Shown here piece by piece: positions 1 to 7,272 of a stretch of DNA of 45,714 bases (position 1 is the first letter of the stretch; the number at the start of each line of letters is the position of its first letter). Source of the DNA: Streptococcus parasanguinis (GTDB lineage Bacteria; Bacillota; Bacilli; Lactobacillales; Streptococcaceae); the NCBI GenBank assembly GCA_018365265.1, contig JAGZKI010000012.1, forward strand, positions 1-45,714. The letters run 5' to 3'. The notes under the pieces are model-generated. The model did no database searches. It saw only the letters and a program-made list of their open reading frames with translations, and had not been told where the DNA came from. Made by a program: the position numbers and the translations under genes.

Positions 1-1
1 A

Positions 2-853
2 ATGCCACAAACACGTGAACACATCCTTCTTTCACGTCAGGTTGGTGTTAAACACTTGATCGTCTTCATGAACAAAGTTGACTTGGTTGACGATGAAGAA
101 TTGCTTGAATTGGTTGAAATGGAAATCCGTGACCTTCTTTCAGAATACGATTTCCCAGGTGATGACCTTCCAGTTATCCAAGGTTCAGCTCTTAAAGCTC
201 TTGAAGGTGACTCTAAATATGAAGACATCATCATGGAATTGATGGATACTGTTGATGAGTACATCCCAGAACCAGAACGCGATACTGACAAACCATTGCT
301 TCTTCCAGTCGAAGACGTATTCTCAATCACTGGACGTGGTACAGTTGCTTCAGGACGTATCGACCGTGGTGTTGTTCGTGTCAACGACGAAATCGAAATC
401 GTTGGTATCAAAGACGAAATCCAAAAAGCAGTTGTTACTGGTGTTGAAATGTTCCGTAAACAACTTGACGAAGGTCTTGCAGGGGATAACGTTGGTGTGC
501 TTCTTCGTGGTATCCAACGTGATGAAATCGAACGTGGACAAGTTATCGCTAAACCAGGTTCAATCAACCCACACACTAAATTCAAAGGTGAAGTTTACAT
601 CCTTACTAAAGAAGAAGGTGGACGTCATACTCCATTCTTCAACAACTACCGTCCACAGTTCTACTTCCGTACAACTGACGTAACTGGATCTATCGAACTT
701 CCAGCTGGAACTGAAATGGTAATGCCTGGTGATAACGTGACTATCGACGTTGAGTTGATCCACCCAATCGCCGTTGAACAAGGTACTACATTCTCAATCC
801 GTGAAGGTGGACGTACTGTTGGTTCAGGTATGGTTACTGAAATCGAAGCTTAA
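2..853 (+). CDS. tuf: Elongation factor Tu, C-terminal part (5' end outside window)
   Basis: EF-Tu is the GTPase that brings aminoacyl-tRNA to the ribosomal A site. The visible 283 residues begin at an internal Met (MPQTREHILL), inside the G domain. The guanine-specificity motif NKVD is at residues 24-27, and domains 2 and 3 follow to the usual C-terminal GSGMVTEIEA. The full protein is about 398 residues, so roughly the first 115 lie upstream of the window; the Met at base 2 is not the real start. Codon use is strongly biased, as expected of a highly expressed gene, and this creates long antisense shadow frames. An intrinsic terminator follows 40 bp after the stop. Confidence 0.98.
   Translation: MPQTREHILLSRQVGVKHLIVFMNKVDLVDDEELLELVEMEIRDLLSEYDFPGDDLPVIQGSALKALEGDSKYEDIIMELMDTVDEYIPEPERDTDKPLLLPVEDVFSITGRGTVASGRIDRGVVRVNDEIEIVGIKDEIQKAVVTGVEMFRKQLDEGLAGDNVGVLLRGIQRDEIERGQVIAKPGSINPHTKFKGEVYILTKEEGGRHTPFFNNYRPQFYFRTTDVTGSIELPAGTEMVMPGDNVTIDVELIHPIAVEQGTTFSIREGGRTVGSGMVTEIEA
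785..812. other. Part of the tuf coding region; no separate element
   Basis: These bases encode the last domain of EF-Tu. I checked them for secondary structure and see nothing beyond coding sequence. Confidence 0.2.
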
Positions 854-894
854 TTCGATCTAGTTCCCAGATTAACAATTATATAGACAGACAG

Positions 895-919
895 AAAACC
901 CCGTGAAGACGGGGTTTTT
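895..919 (+). terminator. Intrinsic terminator of tuf
   Basis: AAAACCCCGT and ACGGGGTTTT form a 10-bp stem with a GAAG loop, followed by a T run. Confidence 0.93.
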
Positions 920-973
920 ATTTTGGTAAAAAGTAAAATGAGCTTGTGCAACCTTTCATTATGACGAAAATTA

Positions 974-982
974 TGGTAAAAT
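974..982 (+). promoter_or_regulatory. Extended -10 promoter of tpiA
   Basis: TGG followed by TAAAAT at 977-982, about 35 bp before the tpiA start; no clear -35. The ribosome site AAGAGGT precedes the ATG. Confidence 0.6.
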
Positions 983-1017
983 AGATAGTATAAAATTAGA
1001 AAAAAGAGGTATGTGAA

Positions 1018-1776
1018 ATGTCACGTAAACCATTTATCGCTGGTAACTGGAAAATGAACAAAAATCCAGAAGAAGCAAAAGCATTCGTTGAAGCTGTAGC
1101 ATCAAAACTTCCTTCAGCTGACCTTGTTGAAGCTGGTATTGCAGCTCCTGCAGTTGACTTGACAACTGTTCTTGCTGCTGCTAAAGGTTCAAACCTTAAA
1201 GTTGCTGCCCAAAACACTTACTTTGAAAATGCTGGTGCCTTCACTGGTGAAACTAGCCCACAAGTTTTGAAAGAAATCGGTACTGACTACGTTGTTATCG
1301 GTCACTCAGAACGTCGTGACTACTTCCATGAAACTGATGAAGATATCAACAAAAAAGCAAAAGCAATCTTTGCGAACGGTATGCTTCCAATCATCTGTTG
1401 TGGTGAAAGCCTTGAAACTTACGAAGCTGGTAAAGCAGCAGAATTCGTAGGAGCTCAAGTTTCAGCTGCTCTTGCAGGATTGAATGCAGAACAAGTCGCT
1501 TCAACAGTTATCGCATACGAACCAATCTGGGCGATCGGTACTGGTAAATCAGCTTCACAAGACGACGCACAAAAAATGTGTAAAGTTGTTCGTGACGTTG
1601 TAGCTGCTGACTTTGGTCAAGAAGTGGCTGACAAAGTACGTGTTCAATACGGTGGTTCAGTGAAACCTGAAAACGTTGCTGAATACATGGCTTGTCCAGA
1701 CGTTGACGGAGCTCTTGTGGGTGGTGCATCACTTGATCCAGAAAGCTTCTTGGCATTGCTTGACTTCGTTAAATAA
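1018..1776 (+). CDS. tpiA: Triosephosphate isomerase
   Basis: Interconverts dihydroxyacetone phosphate and glyceraldehyde 3-phosphate in glycolysis; cytoplasmic TIM barrel. Its 252 residues match the family length. Catalytic residues are visible: Lys12 in GNWKMN, His96 in IGHSERR and Glu168 in AYEPIWAIGTGK, followed by the flexible phosphate-gripping loop and the GGSV phosphate site near the C-terminus. It is transcribed alone, between the tuf terminator and its own hairpin terminator. Codon bias is as strong as in tuf and eno. Confidence 0.98.
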   Translation: MSRKPFIAGNWKMNKNPEEAKAFVEAVASKLPSADLVEAGIAAPAVDLTTVLAAAKGSNLKVAAQNTYFENAGAFTGETSPQVLKEIGTDYVVIGHSERRDYFHETDEDINKKAKAIFANGMLPIICCGESLETYEAGKAAEFVGAQVSAALAGLNAEQVASTVIAYEPIWAIGTGKSASQDDAQKMCKVVRDVVAADFGQEVADKVRVQYGGSVKPENVAEYMACPDVDGALVGGASLDPESFLALLDFVK

Positions 1777-1784
1777 TGACATCT

Positions 1785-1812
1785 AAAAGGCGAGAGGTTT
1801 CTCGCCTTTTTT
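1785..1812 (+). terminator. Intrinsic terminator of tpiA
   Basis: AAAAGGCGAGA and its complement TCTCGCCTTTT close a short loop and run into T residues, 9 bp after the tpiA stop. Confidence 0.93.
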
Positions 1813-1818
1813 ATAGTA

Positions 1819-1993
1819 GAAAAAGGCTGGGCAAAAACTGTCCAGCCTTTGATGTTTGATAGGAGTAAGTGTAAGACGCAGTGGTTGATTGGCATCTTTG
1901 TTCGCCTTTTAAGCTCCAAAGATGACCTAATCAACTGTGCGGGGGTGGGAAGACGAACTCTTTTTAACTTGTCGGAGTTCTTTCCCACTCCCT
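1819..1993. repeat. Structured intergenic repeat, copy 1
   Basis: Between the convergent tpiA and murN-type genes. It has three parts. A terminator-like hairpin AAAGGCTGG/CCAGCCTTT spans 1822-1850. A long stem opens with AAGACGCAGTGGTTGA (1873-1888) and closes with TCAACTGTGCGG (931 onward in the next line, 1931-1942), with inner pairing GTTGATT/AATCAAC and ATCTTTG/CAAAGAT. A third hairpin, GTGGGAA..GAACTC with GAGTTC..TTCCCAC, spans 1945-1988. The same conserved blocks recur at 45580-45714 with a different but still paired tip. It resembles, from memory, the structured RNA motif called asd in streptococci; I could not verify that. Confidence 0.7.
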
Positions 1994-1998
1994 TTGAG

Positions 1999-3234
1999 TT
2001 AGGAACGTCCTAATAGTTTCTTAATGAGAGAAATCAGTTTGTATTTCAGAGGACTTGGGTAATAACGGAAGGTCCCCATCTTACGGACGATGTAGCCGTT
2101 GAAGTTTTGTTTGAAACGAAGCACACCGTCTGAGCCATCAAAGATCCCTTGAATGCCAAGGAAGTTGTATCTTGGGATGCCACGTTTGATGGTTTCAAGC
2201 ATCATATATTCCTGGAGAACAGCAGGAGCATAGAACTTATTAAATTCTGTATAAGAGCCACTGAATAAATAGGTGGATTCTTGTGGCATATAGACGAAGA
2301 GGCTACCTGCAAGAATGACGTCTTGATCTCCATATTTTTCAATATATTCTTTTGCGTCCTTCTTTCTCACCTCAAAGGTATCAAACTGGCTAGAGAATTC
2401 ACGAAGTTGATTTTGTTTTTTCTCTGAATTGGGGTTGACTTCAAGATCCTTCTGTAATTTCTCAATCTTCTGAGCTAGTTTTCCTTGGTCTTTTTCAAGA
2501 TTCGTGTAGTAATGGTGGAAGTTCAGTGTTGCGATCATGAAATCTGCTTTGTCGCCAAAACTGTCATAGAAAGTTTGGTAATAATCCAAGGTCTTATCCT
2601 GATAGTCGCGACGGTCACTGGTAGAGGAAGTAATATCCTTAAAGAGTTGTAGTTCATCCCGGTTTAATCGTTTCAGTTCAATACCGAAAGATTTAGCTTT
2701 CTTGACAAGTGGCTTTCCTTTTTTACTGAAGCTCTTGAGAAGATTTTTTTCGGTGATGCCCTCCATATCTTTCACATAGTGCCAATCACCTTCTCCACCT
2801 GGATAACCTGTTGTTAAACCATCATGCTGATAGCCCAGTTTTTTTAGGGTATCCATAAAATGAGTTTGCTCTTCACTGGTTGGATTGCCGTCACTGTCAA
2901 AGGTTTGATAGGTATCATAGGGCTTGATAACTAGTTCAATAGCCCCATTTTCTTTCGCATAGTCTTTTAAAGCTGCATAGAAAGGTTCTAGCATAGCTTC
3001 CTCTTGGTAAAGGGGGCCAGAATTGATTTCCATATGGAGACCACCTGTCATAGGAAGACTGTACAAGATCGCTGCCACTTGGACTTGATCTTCTTGCTTC
3101 CAAGCGATAAATTGGACGGTATTTCCTCGCTTTTCAAGCAGATCTGCCATTTCAGCAGACTGGATAAAAGAGCGATGGGTGACAGTATTTGCAAATGAGG
3201 TAAATTCTTCTTTTGAAATTGTCGTAAGAGTCAT
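1999..3234 (-). CDS. murN: MurN-type peptidoglycan branching aminoacyltransferase (FemAB family)
   Basis: FemA/FemB-family ligase that adds the second amino acid of the dipeptide branch to the Lys side chain of lipid II, using aminoacyl-tRNA. It is 411 residues, the usual length. A GNAT-like double domain is interrupted near residues 245-300 by a Lys/Glu-rich helical arm, the coiled-coil that contacts tRNA in this family. The conserved YMMLETIKRGIPRYNFLGIQGIFDGSDGVLRFKQNFNGYIVRKMGTF-type block (cited here only by position, residues about 343-390) is present. It lies 5 bp after the sister gene murM and is cotranscribed with it. The assignment as the second enzyme rests on gene order as in pneumococcus. 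Confidence 0.88.
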   Translation of the reverse strand: MTLTTISKEEFTSFANTVTHRSFIQSAEMADLLEKRGNTVQFIAWKQEDQVQVAAILYSLPMTGGLHMEINSGPLYQEEAMLEPFYAALKDYAKENGAIELVIKPYDTYQTFDSDGNPTSEEQTHFMDTLKKLGYQHDGLTTGYPGGEGDWHYVKDMEGITEKNLLKSFSKKGKPLVKKAKSFGIELKRLNRDELQLFKDITSSTSDRRDYQDKTLDYYQTFYDSFGDKADFMIATLNFHHYYTNLEKDQGKLAQKIEKLQKDLEVNPNSEKKQNQLREFSSQFDTFEVRKKDAKEYIEKYGDQDVILAGSLFVYMPQESTYLFSGSYTEFNKFYAPAVLQEYMMLETIKRGIPRYNFLGIQGIFDGSDGVLRFKQNFNGYIVRKMGTFRYYPSPLKYKLISLIKKLLGRS

Positions 3235-3239
3235 GTAAC

Positions 3240-4451
3240 TTATTTACTCCTTAATTTTTTCCGGATCTTGTAGACTTTGTTTACAAGTGGATAGAGTGGA
3301 CTGGTTGGGAGGTTGAATTCCCCAACAAATTCTTCAATGACAGGATTAAATTTTGATTTGAAATGATAGAGACCACCATCGAGTGAATTTTCAATGCCCC
3401 CCATATTTTGCCAAGAAGCACCACGGTCGAAAGCGTGTTGAGCAGTTTCATACCAGGTGAGGATAGCAGGTTGGTAACGGCGAAATTCTTCATCCATCCC
3501 TGCATAAACATTTTCAGACGTCCCACCGAATTCAAGGGTTAAGGTCCCAGATAAAGGAACGACCTGTCTACCTGCTTGGAGATGCTGTTCAAGAAATTGC
3601 AGTTCTTCCTCTATCCGCTCTTTTTCTTTTTGATTATTGTCAACCTTGCCAGGCTTTGTTTTTTCTGTGAATTTTTCAGCCTCAGCCTTGTTTTTTTCAA
3701 GATCTTTTATAAGGGAGCTTTTCCGTTCCTCGAGATCTAGAGTAGACAAAGTAATGTAGGATTGTCCTGGGTAGGTAGTGAGCAGTTTTTCGTAGTAGTC
3801 TTTTCCACGTAAATGAATGCTTTTACGAGCCTCAGTCTTTTTCATGAGAGAAGCAAAGTCCTCTAACAATTCGGTTCCGCCAAATTGGACTTGGATTCCT
3901 TTGTTTCGAGCAGTTCGGATGGCTTGTCGAGTAGATTTTGAAAGATCTTGCTCAGTGAAAAACTCTTTGTGGATATTTGCTTGAAAGCGTGGTTGGATAT
4001 TTTCTGCCATATCACTGGTTCGGCCAGTCCATTCAACCCCTTCTTTAGTTAAGGTGTCGATCATCGCTTGCACAGCAGGAGCTTCCGTCTTTTCTTGTCC
4101 AATCAAGTGTTTACTCAAGAAAAGACTTGGATCAAATTTCACAAACAAGGCCTTGTATTGTTTGGCTATTTTTTTAAGGGACTGGATCACAAATGAAACC
4201 AGCTCTTTGTTTTGGTAATCCATGATTGGGCCTCGAGGAATGTAGAGCATGGAAAAGCCAAGTGGCAGGGGTTGAATCAAGATGCTAGCAACAGCGACTA
4301 ATTGGTCTTCTTGATAAAAACCAACCCGTTCATTTCCCCAATTATCTTTGATTTTTGCCCATGAGCTGCTTTGTAAGAGATTGGTTTGGTCACTCTGAAT
4401 AACAAAGTCATCATGCTCACTAGCAGAAATTCCTAGCTGGTAATGGTACAT
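3240..4451 (-). CDS. murM: MurM-type peptidoglycan branching aminoacyltransferase (FemAB family)
   Basis: Adds Ser or Ala from tRNA to lipid II as the first residue of the interpeptide branch. In pneumococcus mosaic murM alleles affect penicillin resistance. It has 403 residues and the same architecture as its downstream neighbour, including the charged helical arm (residues about 235-295) and a C-terminal block with NMGGIENSLDGGLYHFKSKF. It starts at MYHYQLG, just after the HAD gene, in a leftward run HD-HAD-murM-murN with gaps of a few bases, so it is probably one operon. Which amino acid it prefers cannot be read from the sequence. Confidence 0.88.
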   Translation of the reverse strand: MYHYQLGISASEHDDFVIQSDQTNLLQSSSWAKIKDNWGNERVGFYQEDQLVAVASILIQPLPLGFSMLYIPRGPIMDYQNKELVSFVIQSLKKIAKQYKALFVKFDPSLFLSKHLIGQEKTEAPAVQAMIDTLTKEGVEWTGRTSDMAENIQPRFQANIHKEFFTEQDLSKSTRQAIRTARNKGIQVQFGGTELLEDFASLMKKTEARKSIHLRGKDYYEKLLTTYPGQSYITLSTLDLEERKSSLIKDLEKNKAEAEKFTEKTKPGKVDNNQKEKERIEEELQFLEQHLQAGRQVVPLSGTLTLEFGGTSENVYAGMDEEFRRYQPAILTWYETAQHAFDRGASWQNMGGIENSLDGGLYHFKSKFNPVIEEFVGEFNLPTSPLYPLVNKVYKIRKKLRSK

Positions 4452-4454
4452 TTC

Positions 4455-5261
4455 TTATAATACCCACTTTCTAATGGCGTATGCAACGCCAGATTCATCA
4501 TTTGATTTGGTAATAGTTGTAGCAATTTTTTTAAGAGCTGGATTGCCATTCTCCATAACGACGGCATGTCCCACGACTTCTAGCATGGAACGGTCATTTT
4601 CCTCATCTCCGATGGCCATGGTTTCTTCTTGCTGAATTCCAAGTCGTTCAGCAAGATGAAGAACAGCTGATCCCTTATTGGTTGTTTTCCCTAGAATTTC
4701 TAAATAAAAAGGGGCTGATTTGACCATAGTGAAGCGGTCCTTGAATTCTTTAGGGATTTTTGCAATTGCAGCATCCAGAATGTCTGGTTCATCGATATAC
4801 ATGGCCTTGACAAATTCTTTCTCACGAACTTCTTCAGGCGTCCGGTAATAAAGGGGCATATTGACCAGTTGGGATTCACGAATGGTGTAGCGTCCGATAT
4901 CTCGATTGCTGGTATAGATGCCGTCTTTAGTAATAGCATGAGAGTGGATTTGGAGTTTGTTAGCAAGAGACTCGATATCGAGATAGTCCTCATAATCTAA
5001 AAGGTCTTTGATGAGTTCTTTTCCAGTAGCAGTTTCTTGCACCAGACCGCCATTAAAGGTAATGACATAGTCTCCAGGATCCATCAAATGGAGATCCTTT
5101 AAGAGTTTTGAGACCCCTGCGATAGGACGACCGGTTGTGATCACGATTTTAACGCCTGCGGCTTTAGCGTCTTGAATGGCTTCAAATACGGAAGGTGTGA
5201 TCTCTTTTTTTGAATTGAGAAGTGTACCATCGATATCGATCGCAACTAATTTAATGGACAT
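4455..5261 (-). CDS. Cof-type HAD hydrolase (sugar-phosphate/FMN phosphatase family)
   Basis: Cytoplasmic HAD phosphatase of the Cof/YidA type with a C2 cap. The nucleophile motif DIDGTLL is at residues 9-15 and the ITTGRP motif follows. The C-terminal GDEENDRSMLEVVG carries the metal-binding aspartates. I place the start at 5261 (MSIKLVAID) because AGGAGA lies 4-11 bases before it; the longer reading from 5285 would have no ribosome site. The start overlaps the end of the HD gene by 11 bases, suggesting translational coupling. Substrate unknown; 268 residues is normal for the family. Confidence 0.9.
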   Translation of the reverse strand: MSIKLVAIDIDGTLLNSKKEITPSVFEAIQDAKAAGVKIVITTGRPIAGVSKLLKDLHLMDPGDYVITFNGGLVQETATGKELIKDLLDYEDYLDIESLANKLQIHSHAITKDGIYTSNRDIGRYTIRESQLVNMPLYYRTPEEVREKEFVKAMYIDEPDILDAAIAKIPKEFKDRFTMVKSAPFYLEILGKTTNKGSAVLHLAERLGIQQEETMAIGDEENDRSMLEVVGHAVVMENGNPALKKIATTITKSNDESGVAYAIRKWVL

Positions 5262-6561
5262 CCGTCTCTCCTGTAAAATAATCATTGGTGATATAGGAAG
5301 TGAATTCCTCTACTTGCTTACTGAAAAGTCCATTAATCTCTAGCATTTCTTTTGGGAAATAGAAGCGGTTATCTCCATAGCGTGTTCCAGCAAGAGCAGC
5401 AACTAGTGGAGACAATTGAGACAATTCGGCTAGGTGCCCATCTTTGCGGATCATCTCGATCTGAGTACGTGGCTTTTCAAGCTCTGGCCGATAAATATCG
5501 TAGGGCAGGTCGAAATTTTGATGGATAGCTGTGTAATAAGTTGGATTAAAGCCAACCTCTTTAATCAGTTTTTCAAGGATTGCTAAGTCTTTTCGCTTAT
5601 CTTCTGTAAATAGAATCGATTTAAAGACTTTCCGATTAATATAGCGCTGAGCAAGATCAGACAGAATCGTATCTGGACTCTCCATCCAAACTTGGAAATA
5701 GGTATTCATCACACCGTCATCTAGATTCAAATAGTCTTGGATGGTAACCTTTTCTTCAAAAAATGGAATCAGGCGAGGTGAAGTCAGTTGAAAATATTCT
5801 TTCTGATCTGGATAAATTGTTCTAGCGCGTTTGAGTAGATTTTGAAGGAGGACTTCCATGGCACGAGTAGCTGGGTGGAAGTAAACCTGCATATACATTT
5901 GGTAACGGCTGACCACGTAATCCTCGACAGCGTGCATACCATTTTGTTGGAAGGCAATACCGTTTTCGATGGGGCGAATAACGCGCAAAATACGGGTCAA
6001 GTCAAATTTCCCATAGGAAGCACCCGTAAAGTAGGCATCTCGTAGCAAATAATCCATACGGTCCACATCTATTTGACTGGAAATCAACTGTACCACCTGT
6101 TTATTGGGATAGGTGTGGTCAATGACACTAGCCACGCGATTTGGAAAATCCGGTGCCACTTGTATGAGGATCTGATTGACCTCTGTCTCCGGACTGGTGA
6201 TGATGAGCTGGGTCATTTTTTCATGATCCGTTCCAAATAGTCCCTCGAAGGTATGGGAATAGGCTCCGTGTCCGATGTCATGGAGGAGGGCAGCTGCCAT
6301 GGTCAATAAATTTTCATCAGAATTCCATTGATCCGTATACTTTTCCTCAAAAATAGACAGAATCCGTCTTGAAATTTCATAGGCGCCAAGACAGTGAGAA
6401 AAACGACTATGCTCTCCACCGTGGAAGGTAAAACCAGATGTTCCCAGTTGTTTGATGCGGCGTAGTCGTTGAAATTCTTTACTATTAATTAATTGATAAA
6501 TGATGGGATGATCCACATGAACGTAATCATGTACGGGATCGCGAAAGACTTTTTCATTCAT
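5251..6561 (-). CDS. HD-domain phosphohydrolase, YwfO/dNTPase-like
   Basis: HD-superfamily metal-dependent phosphohydrolase of the deoxyguanosinetriphosphate triphosphohydrolase-like branch (B. subtilis YwfO, enterococcal dNTPase relatives). Motifs seen: GGEHSRFSHCLG with the first metal His, LLHDIGHGAYSH with the HD pair (about residue 100), and DVDRMDYLLRDA with the later metal Asp. At 436 residues it is full length. The start codon sits 6 bases after an extended -10 box (see 6562-6576) and no Shine-Dalgarno sequence is present, so the mRNA is probably leaderless. It is the first gene of the leftward HD-HAD-murM-murN run. Confidence 0.9.
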   Translation of the reverse strand: MNEKVFRDPVHDYVHVDHPIIYQLINSKEFQRLRRIKQLGTSGFTFHGGEHSRFSHCLGAYEISRRILSIFEEKYTDQWNSDENLLTMAAALLHDIGHGAYSHTFEGLFGTDHEKMTQLIITSPETEVNQILIQVAPDFPNRVASVIDHTYPNKQVVQLISSQIDVDRMDYLLRDAYFTGASYGKFDLTRILRVIRPIENGIAFQQNGMHAVEDYVVSRYQMYMQVYFHPATRAMEVLLQNLLKRARTIYPDQKEYFQLTSPRLIPFFEEKVTIQDYLNLDDGVMNTYFQVWMESPDTILSDLAQRYINRKVFKSILFTEDKRKDLAILEKLIKEVGFNPTYYTAIHQNFDLPYDIYRPELEKPRTQIEMIRKDGHLAELSQLSPLVAALAGTRYGDNRFYFPKEMLEINGLFSKQVEEFTSYITNDYFTGETDVH

Positions 6562-6576
6562 GGGTCTATTATAGCA
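6562..6576 (-). promoter_or_regulatory. Extended -10 promoter giving a probable leaderless mRNA (HD gene)
   Basis: On the minus strand TGC-TATAAT is followed by six bases (AGACCC) and then the ATG at 6561. A start 6-7 bases after the -10 box would coincide with the A of the start codon. Confidence 0.7.
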
Positions 6577-6676
6577 AAAAAAAGCCTATTTTGCGATCTT
6601 AAGACGAATAGAAGCAGTCAAAATGAGTAAAATTTGATAGAATAGGAAAGCAAGGAAAGATGAGAAGGAGATGAAG

Positions 6677-7060
6677 ATGCAGATTCGTATTCAAAATACC
6701 ATTCGGTTTGGGGAAGAAATGGAAATCGTTGATCAGTACTATCAAGGCGAATGGAAGGAAAAAGCAGGGTTTCAATACCTCTTGTATACCAATGAAGAAG
6801 ATGAAAAAGTTGCTTTGAAATTTTCCAACGATGAATTGGTCATGACACGATTTTCAACTCCTAAATCCATCATGCGCTTTAACAAAAACGAAGATGGTGG
6901 AGCGATCATACCGACCCCTATGGGGATTCAGCAATTTTTGATTACAACCGACCTCTTTCAATTAGAACCAAGTCGTTTGCAAGTGACTTATCGCTTATTA
7001 ACACTTGATGGAGAGCAGGAATTTGCCAATTACCAATTGCTAGTAGAATGGGCAGAATAA
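6677..7060 (+). CDS. DUF1934 (YwiB-like) beta-barrel protein
   Basis: Small cytoplasmic protein of 127 residues like B. subtilis YwiB (lipocalin-like fold, function unknown). The sequence alternates as in a beta barrel: QIRIQNTIRFGEE, FQYLLYTNEEDEKVALKFSNDELVMTRF, then a GGAIIPTPMGIQQFLI segment. I choose the ATG at 6677 because AAGGAG (6665-6670) directly abuts the earlier ATG at 6671. It is divergent from the HD gene and followed by the riboswitch-controlled ATPase. Confidence 0.82.
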   Translation: MQIRIQNTIRFGEEMEIVDQYYQGEWKEKAGFQYLLYTNEEDEKVALKFSNDELVMTRFSTPKSIMRFNKNEDGGAIIPTPMGIQQFLITTDLFQLEPSRLQVTYRLLTLDGEQEFANYQLLVEWAE

Positions 7061-7087
7061 GCCCTAGGAAATTTGTAAAGATCCTGC

Positions 7088-7115
7088 TTGCTTTATTCCG
7101 TAAAAATGGTATAAT
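7088..7115 (+). promoter_or_regulatory. Promoter of the riboswitch-ATPase transcript
   Basis: TTGCTT at 7088-7093, a 16-bp spacer and TATAAT at 7110-7115 with an extended TGG. Transcription should start near 7122, right at the riboswitch. Confidence 0.8.
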
Positions 7116-7121
7116 AAAACC

Positions 7122-7229
7122 ACTCAAGGGAGTAGCTGGCGGTTTTCCGCGATAGTGTCGTCATTACGAAATTATTTCCGGCACTATATTAAACGGCGAG
7201 ACTTGTTTTTTCAAACAGGTCTCTTTTTT
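7122..7229 (+). ncRNA. yybP-ykoY manganese riboswitch with terminator
   Basis: The 5' signature AAGGGAGTAGC (7126-7136) and the later TTCCGGCACTAT...GGCGAGACTTG match the yybP-ykoY class, which senses Mn2+. An intrinsic terminator follows: GAGACTTGTTT (7198-7208), loop TTTC, AAACAGGTCTC (7213-7223), T run to 7229. The CAAG at the 5' base can pair with CTTG of the terminator's left arm, so closing the aptamer would block the terminator. That predicts an ON switch with manganese, as in relatives controlling Mn/Ca export ATPases. Family assignment is from remembered consensus. Confidence 0.87.
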
Positions 7230-7272
7230 GTGCAAAAGAGATCTGGAAGAACGTTATAAGGAGGAAGTTATT

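Noticed and set aside
37..585. Long antisense frames in tuf, tpiA, gyrB and eno
   Set aside because: Shadows caused by strong codon bias in highly expressed genes; no ribosome sites and unlikely composition.
785..812. A feature entry placed inside tuf
   Set aside because: Only coding sequence is present there; the tpiA terminator is at 1785-1812. Disregard the low-confidence entry.
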